From the NCBI GenBank assembly GCA_958445555.1, contig CAUCSW010000032.1, positions 1 through 7,092 of the forward strand: a DNA stretch of 7,092 nt, written 5' to 3'. Source of the stretch: an uncultured Clostridia bacterium (lineage in GTDB: Bacteria; Bacillota; Clostridia; Oscillospirales; Acutalibacteraceae). Shown in pieces: positions 1-4,865 of the stretch; position 1 is the first letter of the stretch, and every line of letters begins with the position of its first letter. The notes beneath the pieces were generated by a model that saw nothing but the letters and a program-made list of their open reading frames with translations, ran no database searches and was not told the DNA's origin. A program made the position numbers and the translations under genes.

Positions 1-941
1 TAGTCGTCATTGTACTCATGGCGCACGCTCTGTATCATCCAAAGGCCCATAATGTTTTTGAGGAAGCGATATCGGTATTCAACGCCGCCCTCATTCGTGA
101 TGTTGAATTTACGGCAGTTCTCGTCGTTAAAAGGGGTCTTTGTTTCTATGCCCATAAGGGACCATGTGCCCGAGGATATGTACATAACATTTTCATCGGT
201 GGTGGGTACTGCGGCAACTGCGGAAGCGGTGTCGTGCGAGGGTGCAAGGATGACCTCAAGGTCATAGCCCACTTCGTCTTTGAGCTCTTTACGGAGCTTT
301 CCCGCCTTGGTGCCGGGCACCGAAACATCCCTGAAGAGGGATCTCTTTATTCCGAGTCGGTCAAGTATCTCCCAATCCCAATTTTTTGTTTCAAGCGATA
401 CCAGCTCACCCGTCGTGGCTTCGGTATACTCATTGAATTTATTGCCCGTAAGTCTGTATATAAAATAGTCGGGAAGCTGCAGGAGCGTTTCCGCCTTTTC
501 AAGGTATTCGGGATTCTGCTCCTTCACCGCGGCAAGCTGGAATACGGTGTTGAACTTTGCGTACTGGATGCCGGTCCTGCGATAGAGCTCTTTTTCATCA
601 ATTATCTTATAGACCTTTTCCGCCATACCGTCGGTTCGGTGATCGCGATATCCCACGGAGGGGCCTATTCTGTTGCCTTCCCCGTCGAGGAGGACAAAAT
701 CGACTCCCCATGTATCTATTGCCATTGTGGACGGGATCTTCCCGATCTCGCGGCACTTTTTCATTCCGGCAACTATATTTTCCCAAAGCTTGTCAAGATC
801 CCAGCAGAGATGGCCATCCTCCTCGTGAAGGCCGTTTTCAAAGCGGTATACCTCTTCGATAACAAGTTTACCGTTTTCGGTCCTTCCGAGAATATGCCTT
901 CCGCTTGAGGCTCCGATATCAACGGCGAGATGATAAGTCAT
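1..941 (-). CDS. rhaB: Rhamnulokinase (L-rhamnulose kinase), partial, C-terminus beyond left edge
   Basis: FGGY-family sugar kinase that phosphorylates L-rhamnulose with ATP in the cytoplasm, the second step of L-rhamnose breakdown. Reading the minus strand from ATG at 941 gives 313 uninterrupted codons (family length is usually about 460-490, so about a third is missing). Seen: an N-terminal phosphate-binding segment AVDIGASSGRH (residues 6-16), the sugar-binding motif DTWGVDFVLLD starting at D76, YRDHRT a little further on, the catalytic-base motif SHDTASA with D237, and the second-domain ATP motif SSGTWSL around W260. The TWGVDF and YRDHRT motifs favour rhamnulokinase over xylulo-, glycerol- or fuculokinase. 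The start is supported by AAAGGA (951-956 read in reverse) nine bases upstream. No other rha gene is inside the window; rhaA/rhaD would be expected further left. The frame is intact as far as visible. Confidence 0.93.
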   Translation of the reverse strand, partial: MTYHLAVDIGASSGRHILGRTENGKLVIEEVYRFENGLHEEDGHLCWDLDKLWENIVAGMKKCREIGKIPSTMAIDTWGVDFVLLDGEGNRIGPSVGYRDHRTDGMAEKVYKIIDEKELYRRTGIQYAKFNTVFQLAAVKEQNPEYLEKAETLLQLPDYFIYRLTGNKFNEYTEATTGELVSLETKNWDWEILDRLGIKRSLFRDVSVPGTKAGKLRKELKDEVGYDLEVILAPSHDTASAVAAVPTTDENVMYISSGTWSLMGIETKTPFNDENCRKFNITNEGGVEYRYRFLKNIMGLWMIQSVRHEYNDD

Positions 942-1085
942 TTTGGTTTTTCCTTTCTTCGAATGCTTTGCAGCGAACGGCCGAGTGCCGAAGAGGCAAC
1001 ATCCCCTCGCGGCGGGGTGAGCGGTTTCATGCCGCTTCGGATCGGCTTTTCCGTAAGTTCCGCCGATCTCGTCCGTCATGTTGAT
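942..1085 (-). other. Long rhaB leader region
   Basis: This is the stretch between the predicted rhaB transcription start and its start codon. It has no convincing small ORF. It contains a small inverted repeat, AGCGG/CCGCT with a seven-base loop (1020-1036), and another GC-rich self-complementary stretch around 1003-1017 (CCCC/GGGG arms). I recognise no known riboswitch consensus. Its length could allow attenuation or regulator binding, but nothing here proves that. Confidence 0.3.
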
Positions 1086-1091
1086 ACTGAT

Positions 1092-1097
1092 ATTATA
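1092..1097 (-). promoter_or_regulatory. Probable -10 box of the rhaB promoter
   Basis: The minus strand reads a perfect TATAAT here, in the gap upstream of rhaB. A T-rich hexamer lies about 17 bases further upstream, so the -35 is poor. Poor -35 boxes are common at activator-dependent sugar promoters. Transcription would start near 1085, giving a leader of about 140 bases before the ATG at 941. Just downstream the minus strand carries the close direct repeat TATCA-GTATCA, a possible regulator site but too short to assign. Confidence 0.5.
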
Positions 1098-1198
1098 CTA
1101 CAACTCTCGCAATAAAAAAAGTGCTATTTTTCTCTTTTTCCCATTAAAAATCAGAGAATGTCACGCCGGACGGGGTCAGTTCCCGATATCGGAGCATC

Positions 1199-1373
1199 GG
1201 GGCAGCGCCGCGGGGCGCGCCGAAGGCGCGCATCAAACGGGCACGGCGGGAAAACCGATATGCGTTAAGTGAGCCGACCGAGGTCGGGTGCACAGCGGGG
1301 GAGCGTGCCGAGAGAGCCGACCACGCCGTGCCCGTTTTGCGCCCTCCCGAAGGAGGGCGCGCGGCGCTGCCCT
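1199..1373. repeat. Cloverleaf-like inverted-repeat element, copy A
   Basis: Four helices can be drawn around one junction. The outer stem pairs 1201-1211 (GGCAGCGCCGC) with 1361-1371 (GCGGCGCTGCC), perfect over 11 bp, plus 1200/1372 and a G-U at 1199/1373. Hairpin 1 is 1215-1221/1225-1231 (GCGCGCC, GAA loop, GGCGCGC). The central arm pairs 1235-1248 (AAACGGGCACGGCG) with 1324-1337, perfect over 14 bp, around a 75-base insert that has its own hairpins. Hairpin 3 is 1339-1347/1352-1360 (GCGCCCTCC, CGAA loop, GGAGGGCGC) and abuts the outer stem. A second copy lies at 1651-1817. A run of five T (1383-1387) follows shortly after the plus-strand end. The element could be a structured RNA, a non-autonomous mobile/REP-like repeat or a recombination site; the sequence does not decide. 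The structure itself is clear, the role unknown. Confidence 0.8.
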
Positions 1374-1414
1374 CGCTTTGCGTTTTTATGAATCTTCCGC
1401 CCTGCCTGCCCCGC

Positions 1415-1436
1415 CGCTTTTTTTCTCAAAAAAGCG
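1415..1436. repeat. Perfect 9-bp hairpin with T6/A6 arms
   Basis: CGCTTTTTT (1415-1423) and AAAAAAGCG (1428-1436) flank a TCTC loop. The stem is AT-rich at the loop end and GC-rich at its base, the reverse of a typical intrinsic terminator, and there is no T-tract outside the stem. It lies about 40 bases beyond copy A of the cloverleaf element. Role unknown. Confidence 0.5.
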
Positions 1437-1455
1437 TGCCATAGCTGCCCTGATG

Positions 1456-1464
1456 TGTTATAAT
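1456..1464 (+). promoter_or_regulatory. Extended -10 promoter-like site
   Basis: TGTTATAAT is a consensus extended -10 (TG, one base, TATAAT at 1459-1464); no good -35 precedes it. Transcription would begin near 1471 and run toward copy B of the cloverleaf element and the amidase gene. The same AT-rich patch also reads TATAAT on the minus strand (1463-1468), so direction is uncertain. Confidence 0.35.
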
Positions 1465-1497
1465 TATATGGTAATATCGGAAACGCGGTACAAACAA

Positions 1498-1520
1498 GCG
1501 GAAATGATTCCGCAGTTTTT
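1498..1520 (+). terminator. Small hairpin followed by a T-tract
   Basis: GCGGAA (1498-1503), loop ATGA and TTCCGC (1508-1513) form a six-base-pair stem, followed by AGTTTTT. It fits a weak intrinsic terminator on the plus strand and lies only about 30 bases after the start predicted for the extended -10 site, so the two could define a very short transcript or an attenuator. Confidence 0.35.
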
Positions 1521-1650
1521 GGTTTCTGATACTGATTTCCTGCTTGCTTGAGCCTGACGGAACCTAAACCTCCCGAGCTGAACTGAAGTCACCCCCCTTG
1601 TCGGCTTAGGCTGACGGGAATGATCCGAATCCGCTTGAACGGCACCCCCT

Positions 1651-1817
1651 GACCGCAGACAGCGCCGCGACGCGCCGAAGGCGCGTTAAACGGGCATAGG
1701 TACGCTTTCACCTTTCTGAAAGGTCTGCTTTATCAGCGAGGCGGCGTCCCTTTATTACATTCTGCCGCCCGTTTTTGCGCCCTCCCGAAGGAGGGCGCGC
1801 GGCGCTGCCTGCGGGTC
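1651..1817. repeat. Cloverleaf-like inverted-repeat element, copy B
   Basis: This has the same architecture as copy A. The outer stem pairs 1660-1668 (CAGCGCCGC) with 1799-1807, and after one A/C mismatch continues as 1653-1658 (CCGCAG) with 1809-1814 (CTGCGG); 1651-1652 with 1816-1817 add two pairs after a bulge. Hairpin 1 is 1670-1676/1680-1686 (ACGCGCC, GAA, GGCGCGT). The central arm pairs 1688-1695 (AAACGGGC) with 1767-1774. Hairpin 3 (1777-1785/1790-1798) is identical to that of copy A. The central domain differs from copy A in sequence but again folds: ACCTTT-CTG-AAAGGT at 1710-1724, inside a helix of 1698-1705 with 1744-1751 (one mismatch). The closing pair of hairpin 1 is A-T here (1670/1686) and G-C in copy A (1215/1231), a compensatory change. 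Confidence 0.8.
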
Positions 1818-1974
1818 GGTTGTCGCCTTAAGCGAAGATAAGTCGGAGTCACATTGAAGCCGAGCCCCGTCCTTTGCTCGGTTCACGGTGCTCTGCGACG
1901 GGCTCCGCATAAAAAAGCGCAACGCAATACAATAAAACACAACACACACAAAACAGATAGAACGGAGTTTCATC
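1818..1974 (+). promoter_or_regulatory. Leader region of the amidase gene
   Basis: This is the gap between copy B and the amidase start. It contains CCGAGC (1860-1865) able to pair with GCTCGG (1876-1881). Overlapping this, GAGCCCCGTC (1862-1871) can instead pair with GACGGGCTC (1896-1904) with one bulged C. The last 55 bases are A-rich with few G. TACAAT at 1928-1933 is the best -10 candidate but has no good -35. The ribosome binding site GGAG is at 1964-1967, seven bases before the ATG. Confidence 0.35.
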
Positions 1975-2841
1975 ATGAAAAGAAAAACGAAGTTCGGTCG
2001 GCTTGCCGTATCGGCAATGTTGCTCACGGTTTTTATTGCCCTTACCGCCCTCGTTTCCTGTCGCTCGGGCAAGGGCGCCGGAGCGGGCGGGAATTCGGTC
2101 GTTTCGGGCGGAGCGGCATCATCGGAAAGCCGCAGCAACGCTTCGTCATCTTTATCGGGTTACCCCTCCGAAACGCCAAGCGGCGGGACCGACACCTCTT
2201 TTGTCTCGTCGGTCAACGGGATAGCGTCCTCATCACACGGCACCCCGTCGGGGTCCGGTTCGGGTTCAGGCTCGGGCTCGGGCTCAGGCTCCGCCGCAGG
2301 TTCAAGCTCGCAGTCGGACTCTGACCGTCACCAAAAAACCGAAAGCATTCTGTTAAACAACAACTGGAAATATTCCGAAAACGCCGCGATACGAAGCGGA
2401 GCGGCGATTCTTTACCGTGCTGCGGACGGCGTTCGTAAAAACATCGTTGTGGCGGTAAACGCCGGTCACGGAACAAAAGGCGGCAGCGCCGTCAGAACCA
2501 AATGCCATCCCGACGGCAGCCCGAAATGCACGGGCGGGACGACTGCCGCAGGCAACACCACCGCGCCGGCGGTCTCGGAAGGCATGACCTTTTCGGACGG
2601 CACCCCCGAAAGCACCGTTACTCTGAAAGCAGCCCATATTTTGAAGCAGGCGTTATTAAATGAAGGCTACGATGTGCTTATGCTCCGCGACGGGAGCGAT
2701 GTTCAGCTGGACAATGTCGCCCGAACCGTGATCGCAAACAACCGTGCCGACTGCCACATTTCCCTTCATTGGGACGGCGACGGGCTGGGTTATGACAAAG
2801 GATGTTTTTATGTATCGGAGGGAGCACGAGCGTCTCGGTGA
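1975..2841 (+). CDS. Lipoprotein N-acetylmuramoyl-L-alanine amidase (Amidase_3 type), frameshifted near its C-terminus
   Basis: A zinc amidase expected to cleave the bond between N-acetylmuramic acid and the L-Ala of the stem peptide in peptidoglycan, anchored to the outer face of the membrane. Residues 7-28 form a lipoprotein signal peptide with lipobox LVSC (Cys29). Residues about 30-118 are a Ser/Gly-rich linker with a pure SG run. The catalytic domain starts near residue 155: VNAGHGTK supplies zinc ligand H165, E212 (in PESTVTLKAA) the second ligand, and H265 (HISLHWDG) the third. This frame ends at TGA 2839-2841 before the catalytic Glu; the lost end lies in the next frame up to 3046. 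Deleting one G of the GGG at 2820-2822 restores a 356-residue protein. The start is supported by GGAG seven bases upstream. The insertion may be a real mutation, which would probably kill activity, or a sequencing error. Confidence 0.85.
   Translation: MKRKTKFGRLAVSAMLLTVFIALTALVSCRSGKGAGAGGNSVVSGGAASSESRSNASSSLSGYPSETPSGGTDTSFVSSVNGIASSSHGTPSGSGSGSGSGSGSGSAAGSSSQSDSDRHQKTESILLNNNWKYSENAAIRSGAAILYRAADGVRKNIVVAVNAGHGTKGGSAVRTKCHPDGSPKCTGGTTAAGNTTAPAVSEGMTFSDGTPESTVTLKAAHILKQALLNEGYDVLMLRDGSDVQLDNVARTVIANNRADCHISLHWDGDGLGYDKGCFYVSEGARASR
2248..2292 (+). repeat. Degenerate TCGGGY/TCAGGC hexamer repeat coding for Ser-Gly
   Basis: About seven tandem copies of a six-base unit (TCGGGG, TCCGGT, TCGGGT, TCAGGC, TCGGGC, TCGGGC, TCAGGC) encode a Ser-Gly run in the amidase linker. 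Such a repeat can change length by slippage without breaking the frame, so the spacer between lipid anchor and enzyme domain may vary between strains. Confidence 0.75.
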
Positions 2842-3046
2842 AGCCCTGATCAAAGGTCTGAGGTCGGGCGGCGCGCGGATATTCGGATCGGGAAGCATGG
2901 ATATCGATCTTACACAGACTGCTTACAGTACGATCCCTTCGGTGGATATTGAGCTCGGCAACGCGTGCTCCTCTCATGATGACAACACCCTGTTGAAGCT
3001 CTGCCGAGGTCTCGTCAACGGGATCGGCGATTATTTCGGCGGCTGA
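2822..3046 (+). pseudogene. Detached C-terminal part of the amidase
   Basis: From about 2822 this frame continues the Amidase_3 domain lost by the upstream frame, starting EHERLGEALIKGL. It includes the sequence around the catalytic glutamate, SVDIELGNACSSHDD (GAG at 2951-2953, E326 in the repaired protein), and ends LVNGIGDYFGG at TGA 3044-3046. There is no ribosome binding site of its own before a sensible start. A GTG at 2744 in this frame lies within the upstream gene and gives a non-homologous beginning. I therefore read it as the tail of one broken gene, not an independent protein. If the extra G at 2820-2822 is an error, 1975-3046 is a single intact CDS. Confidence 0.8.
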
Positions 3047-3047
3047 C

Positions 3048-3094
3048 GGCGGCTTTTTCCCTCAATTCGGGAAGACCGCATCGGGAGAGCCGCC
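3048..3094 (+). terminator. Possible structured trailer after the amidase
   Basis: GGCGGCT (3048-3054) can pair with AGCCGCC (3088-3094), enclosing a smaller hairpin TTCCC/GGGAA. The T-run (3054-3058) sits on the 5' side of this structure, not after it, so a standard intrinsic terminator is doubtful. Nothing better ends the amidase transcript. Confidence 0.25.
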
Positions 3095-3163
3095 TTTGCG
3101 GACAGATGACGCGGTTGCCGCCGCTTGCTTTCCGTCGAGTTCCTGAGACAAACCGAAGGTAAG

Positions 3164-3231
3164 GCAGGCGAGTGTAAAGTTGGGCAGGCGTAAATCTGCG
3201 CAGGCATAAATCTTAGCAGGTGTGAACACAA
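3164..3231. repeat. Short direct repeats with GCAGG core, mostly 16-bp period
   Basis: The word GCAGG recurs at 3164, 3184, 3200 and 3216. The last three are exactly 16 bases apart (GCAGGCGTAAATCTGC, GCAGGCATAAATCTTA, GCAGGTGTGAACACAA) and the first is 20 before. The best unit is itself weakly palindromic at its ends (GCAG/CTGC). The array ends at the putative promoter of the membrane-protein operon, so it may be an operator array or simply a small tandem duplication. Confidence 0.6.
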
Positions 3232-3242
3232 AAATATATAAA
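3213..3242 (+). promoter_or_regulatory. Candidate promoter of the three-gene operon
   Basis: TTAGCA (3213-3218) and TATAAA (3237-3242) are 18 bases apart; TATATA at 3235-3240 is an alternative -10. Transcription would start about 3248, leaving a leader of only about 15 bases. The -35 falls inside the direct repeats. This is a match to consensus only. Confidence 0.3.
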
Positions 3243-3252
3243 GCATATGACT

Positions 3253-3257
3253 GGAGG
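3253..3257 (+). promoter_or_regulatory. Ribosome binding site fixing the DUF5058 gene start
   Basis: GGAGG six bases before ATG 3264. This chooses 3264 over the in-frame GTG at 3222, which has no such site and would add residues unlike the family. Confidence 0.8.
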
Positions 3258-3263
3258 GTCGAT

Positions 3264-4013
3264 ATGTCAATAACAGAAAAACTGAACAGTGCACCGATGT
3301 ACCTGATATGCGGCGTGATAATTGCTTTTGTAGCGGCGTTATGTGTGGTATTTATGGTGCGCGCATACCGTGCGGGTAAAGCGCTCGGTATGGACACGAC
3401 GAAAATGAAACGGGTGATCGTTTCAAGCGCAACATTCTCACTGCTTCCGAGCATAGGCATCCTACTCGGAGTGATTGCCCTTGCGGGAAGCCTCGGAATT
3501 CCCTGGCCGTGGCTGAGACTTTCGGTTATAGGTGCGCTTCACTACGAGACGCAGGTCGCGCAGGCCGCAGCGGAGCAGGTCGGAATGAGCTCGCTTTCAA
3601 AATCCGAGATGACTCCCTCGGGATTCGCGACGATAGCGCTGCTTATGAGCGTTTGCATTATCTGGGGAATGGTCCTGTCGTTGTTCCTTAACAAAAAGTA
3701 CACCAAAAAGCTGGGCTTAAGCAAAAACAAAAATGCCGCCGGCGGCTTCGGAGACACCGCGATGACGGCTATGTTTATAGGGCTTGTCAGCGCTTACATC
3801 GGCAGCTACATAGGCTCGTTCACCTCCCATGAAGGCTTATTCACCTTTAACGGAAATTATATGCCGCTTATCGTTGTTGCGGTATCGGCGGCGGTAATGG
3901 CAATATTCGAATACCTGTCGTCAAAGAAAAAACTTGCCTGGGTCGACAACTTCTCCATAGCTGCGAGCATGCTCGTGGGTATGGCGGCGGCAGTCGGCAT
4001 TGCACTTATATAA
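3264..4013 (+). CDS. DUF5058 family six-helix membrane protein
   Basis: A 249-residue integral membrane protein of unknown function. Six hydrophobic segments are visible at about 12-34, 50-78, 119-143, 164-186, 199-219 and 228-248. The loop after helix 2, IPWPWLRLSVIGALHYE (79-95), followed by an Ala/Gln-rich AAAEQVGM stretch, matches what I recall as the most conserved part of DUF5058 proteins (pattern P-W-LRLS-IGA...E). The family is common in Clostridia but has no established activity. It is the first gene of an operon: the next gene starts 15 bases after its TAA, with the ribosome binding site directly abutting the stop. Conserved charged or polar residues inside membrane segments and the partner membrane gene fit a transporter subunit, but that is inference. 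The frame is intact and length is normal for the family as I remember it. Confidence 0.85.
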   Translation: MSITEKLNSAPMYLICGVIIAFVAALCVVFMVRAYRAGKALGMDTTKMKRVIVSSATFSLLPSIGILLGVIALAGSLGIPWPWLRLSVIGALHYETQVAQAAAEQVGMSSLSKSEMTPSGFATIALLMSVCIIWGMVLSLFLNKKYTKKLGLSKNKNAAGGFGDTAMTAMFIGLVSAYIGSYIGSFTSHEGLFTFNGNYMPLIVVAVSAAVMAIFEYLSSKKKLAWVDNFSIAASMLVGMAAAVGIALI

Positions 4014-4020
4014 GGGGAGG
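4014..4020 (+). promoter_or_regulatory. Ribosome binding site fixing the second membrane-gene start
   Basis: GGGGAGG directly after the upstream TAA and eight bases before ATG 4029. The in-frame GTG at 4020 overlaps this site and so is an unlikely start. Confidence 0.75.
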
Positions 4021-4028
4021 TGTCGACA

Positions 4029-4718
4029 ATGAATGAAAACGAAAACAAAAATGCGGTATGGGAAAGGTATAACCGAACCACGCATACCATGGGAAGAATA
4101 TCGAGCATCATTACACTTGTCCTTTTGATCGGCGCACCGTTTTTGATAGGCGGATACTTAGGAGCTTTTCCCGATCTTTCGGCAGCCGCGAAAGGATTTT
4201 TGTCGGTCGGTCTCGTATGGATGGTCAGCAGCATAGCCGAATTCCTCATTTACACTCCCATGCTCGGAGCAGGCGGCGGTTATCTTGCGTTCATCACCGG
4301 CAACCTTATAAATATGAAGATCCCCTGCGCCGTAAATGCAAGAGATATGGTGGGAGCAAAAACCGGCACAAAGGAGAATGAGATCATCTCCACTCTGTCT
4401 ATCGCCACATCGTCGCTTGTCACCATTCTGGTGCTTGCAGTCGGTGTTGCGCTTCTGACTCCCCTGCGTCCGCTCCTCGAAAGTCCCGTTTTACAGCCGG
4501 CGTTCGACAATGTCGTTCCCGCCCTTTTCGGAGCAATGGCGTATAAATACTATCGCAAGAACATAAAGGCATCGGTCGCTCCCTTAGTCATTATGAGCCT
4601 TCTGTTCATTTTTGTTCCTTCGCTTGTCGGATCGACAAGCTTCATGATAATCCCCTCGGGAGCCGTAGCGATAGGTGTCGCCTATTATTTCCACAATAAT
4701 AATCTTAAAAACAAATAG
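4029..4718 (+). CDS. Polytopic membrane protein, partner of DUF5058 protein
   Basis: A 229-residue integral membrane protein that I cannot assign to a named family. It has a short, polar, Asn/Glu-rich N-terminus, then hydrophobic segments at about 23-46, 56-76, 119-146, 181-204 and 205-222, with a further weaker one near 160-176. A Gly-rich region, TPMLGAGGGYLAFITGNLINMK (76-97), followed by IPCAVNARDMVGAKTGTKENEI, stands between membrane segments. It looks like a conserved functional loop, possibly a re-entrant substrate site. It lies 15 bases after the DUF5058 gene, and the two probably form one complex. Oddly, the gene stops at TAG 4716-4718, but the same frame stays open with coding character for 48 codons up to a TGA overlapping the next start (entry 4716-4865). 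The protein may be truncated or extended by readthrough. Confidence 0.8.
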   Translation: MNENENKNAVWERYNRTTHTMGRISSIITLVLLIGAPFLIGGYLGAFPDLSAAAKGFLSVGLVWMVSSIAEFLIYTPMLGAGGGYLAFITGNLINMKIPCAVNARDMVGAKTGTKENEIISTLSIATSSLVTILVLAVGVALLTPLRPLLESPVLQPAFDNVVPALFGAMAYKYYRKNIKASVAPLVIMSLLFIFVPSLVGSTSFMIIPSGAVAIGVAYYFHNNNLKNK

Positions 4719-4865
4719 CCTTCACCTTGCCCGACAAAGGAGATCCCGTCGGCAGACGAGACGGCGGAAAAAGCCGCGGTCGACACAGAAGAAAGCAAAA
4801 AAGAAAACTCGGCGGCGAGCGCGGCGGAGGAGTCGATCGACTCGGAAGGGGGAAAAGAAAAATGA
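4716..4865 (+). other. In-frame extension of the second membrane gene after an amber codon
   Basis: After TAG 4716-4718, frame continues without a stop for 48 codons to TGA 4863-4865. After a few residues it reads KEIPSADETAEKAA and ends EESIDSEGGKEK. It has 13 acidic residues, six Lys and no Arg, and most codons end in G or C as in the neighbouring genes. The TGA overlaps the ATG of the M20 gene as ATGA (4862-4865), the classic arrangement for coupled translation. Together these suggest a cytosolic, charged C-terminal tail cut off by a nonsense mutation, or reached by occasional UAG readthrough. The alternative is a chance open frame in a 143-base spacer. Confidence 0.55.
4846..4852 (+). promoter_or_regulatory. 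Ribosome binding site fixing the M20 gene start
   Basis: AAGGGGG nine bases before ATG 4862. It supports this start over an upstream in-frame TTG at 4727, which would add an Arg/Gly/Lys-rich stretch ahead of the membrane anchor. Confidence 0.75.

Larger units (their letters stand above)
1374..1650. other. Spacer between the two cloverleaf copies, no gene seen
   Basis: No reading frame here has a plausible ribosome binding site with protein-like composition. Besides the hairpins and promoter-like site listed separately, it has two similar 12-base words, GCCTGACGGAAC at 1553 and GGCTGACGGGAA at 1609. It may be decayed or purely intergenic sequence. Confidence 0.5.

Noticed and set aside
18..908. 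296-codon open frame on the plus strand opposite rhaB
   Set aside because: It is antisense to a gene with clear rhamnulokinase motifs, has no ribosome binding site and its protein resembles nothing coherent.
1199..1373. Cloverleaf copy A as a tRNA or tRNA-like gene
   Set aside because: Arms and central domain are far too large, and there is no GTTCRANYC T-loop, no anticodon arm of seven-base loop type and no acceptor end. Only the topology is similar.
1288..1551. 87-codon plus-strand open frame across copy A and its 3' flank
   Set aside because: It begins inside the cloverleaf, lacks a ribosome binding site and has an Arg/Ala-rich composition typical of GC-rich non-coding sequence.
1698..1712. 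Catabolite-responsive (cre) site on the minus strand, TGAAAGCGTACC
   Set aside because: Only the left half fits the consensus. It lies inside a base-paired part of cloverleaf copy B and far from either gene start.
1199..1817. The paired elements as integron attC sites
   Set aside because: The RYYYAAC and GTTRRRY core boxes are absent at the outer ends, and no cassette ORF lies between the copies.
2811..2830. Programmed ribosomal frameshift in the amidase gene
   Set aside because: No slippery heptamer, no recognisable +1 signal and no clear stimulatory stem are seen. A one-base insertion in GGG is simpler.
3164..3231. Repeats as a CRISPR array
   Set aside because: Units are about 16 bases, contiguous and imperfect, with no unique spacers and no cas genes.
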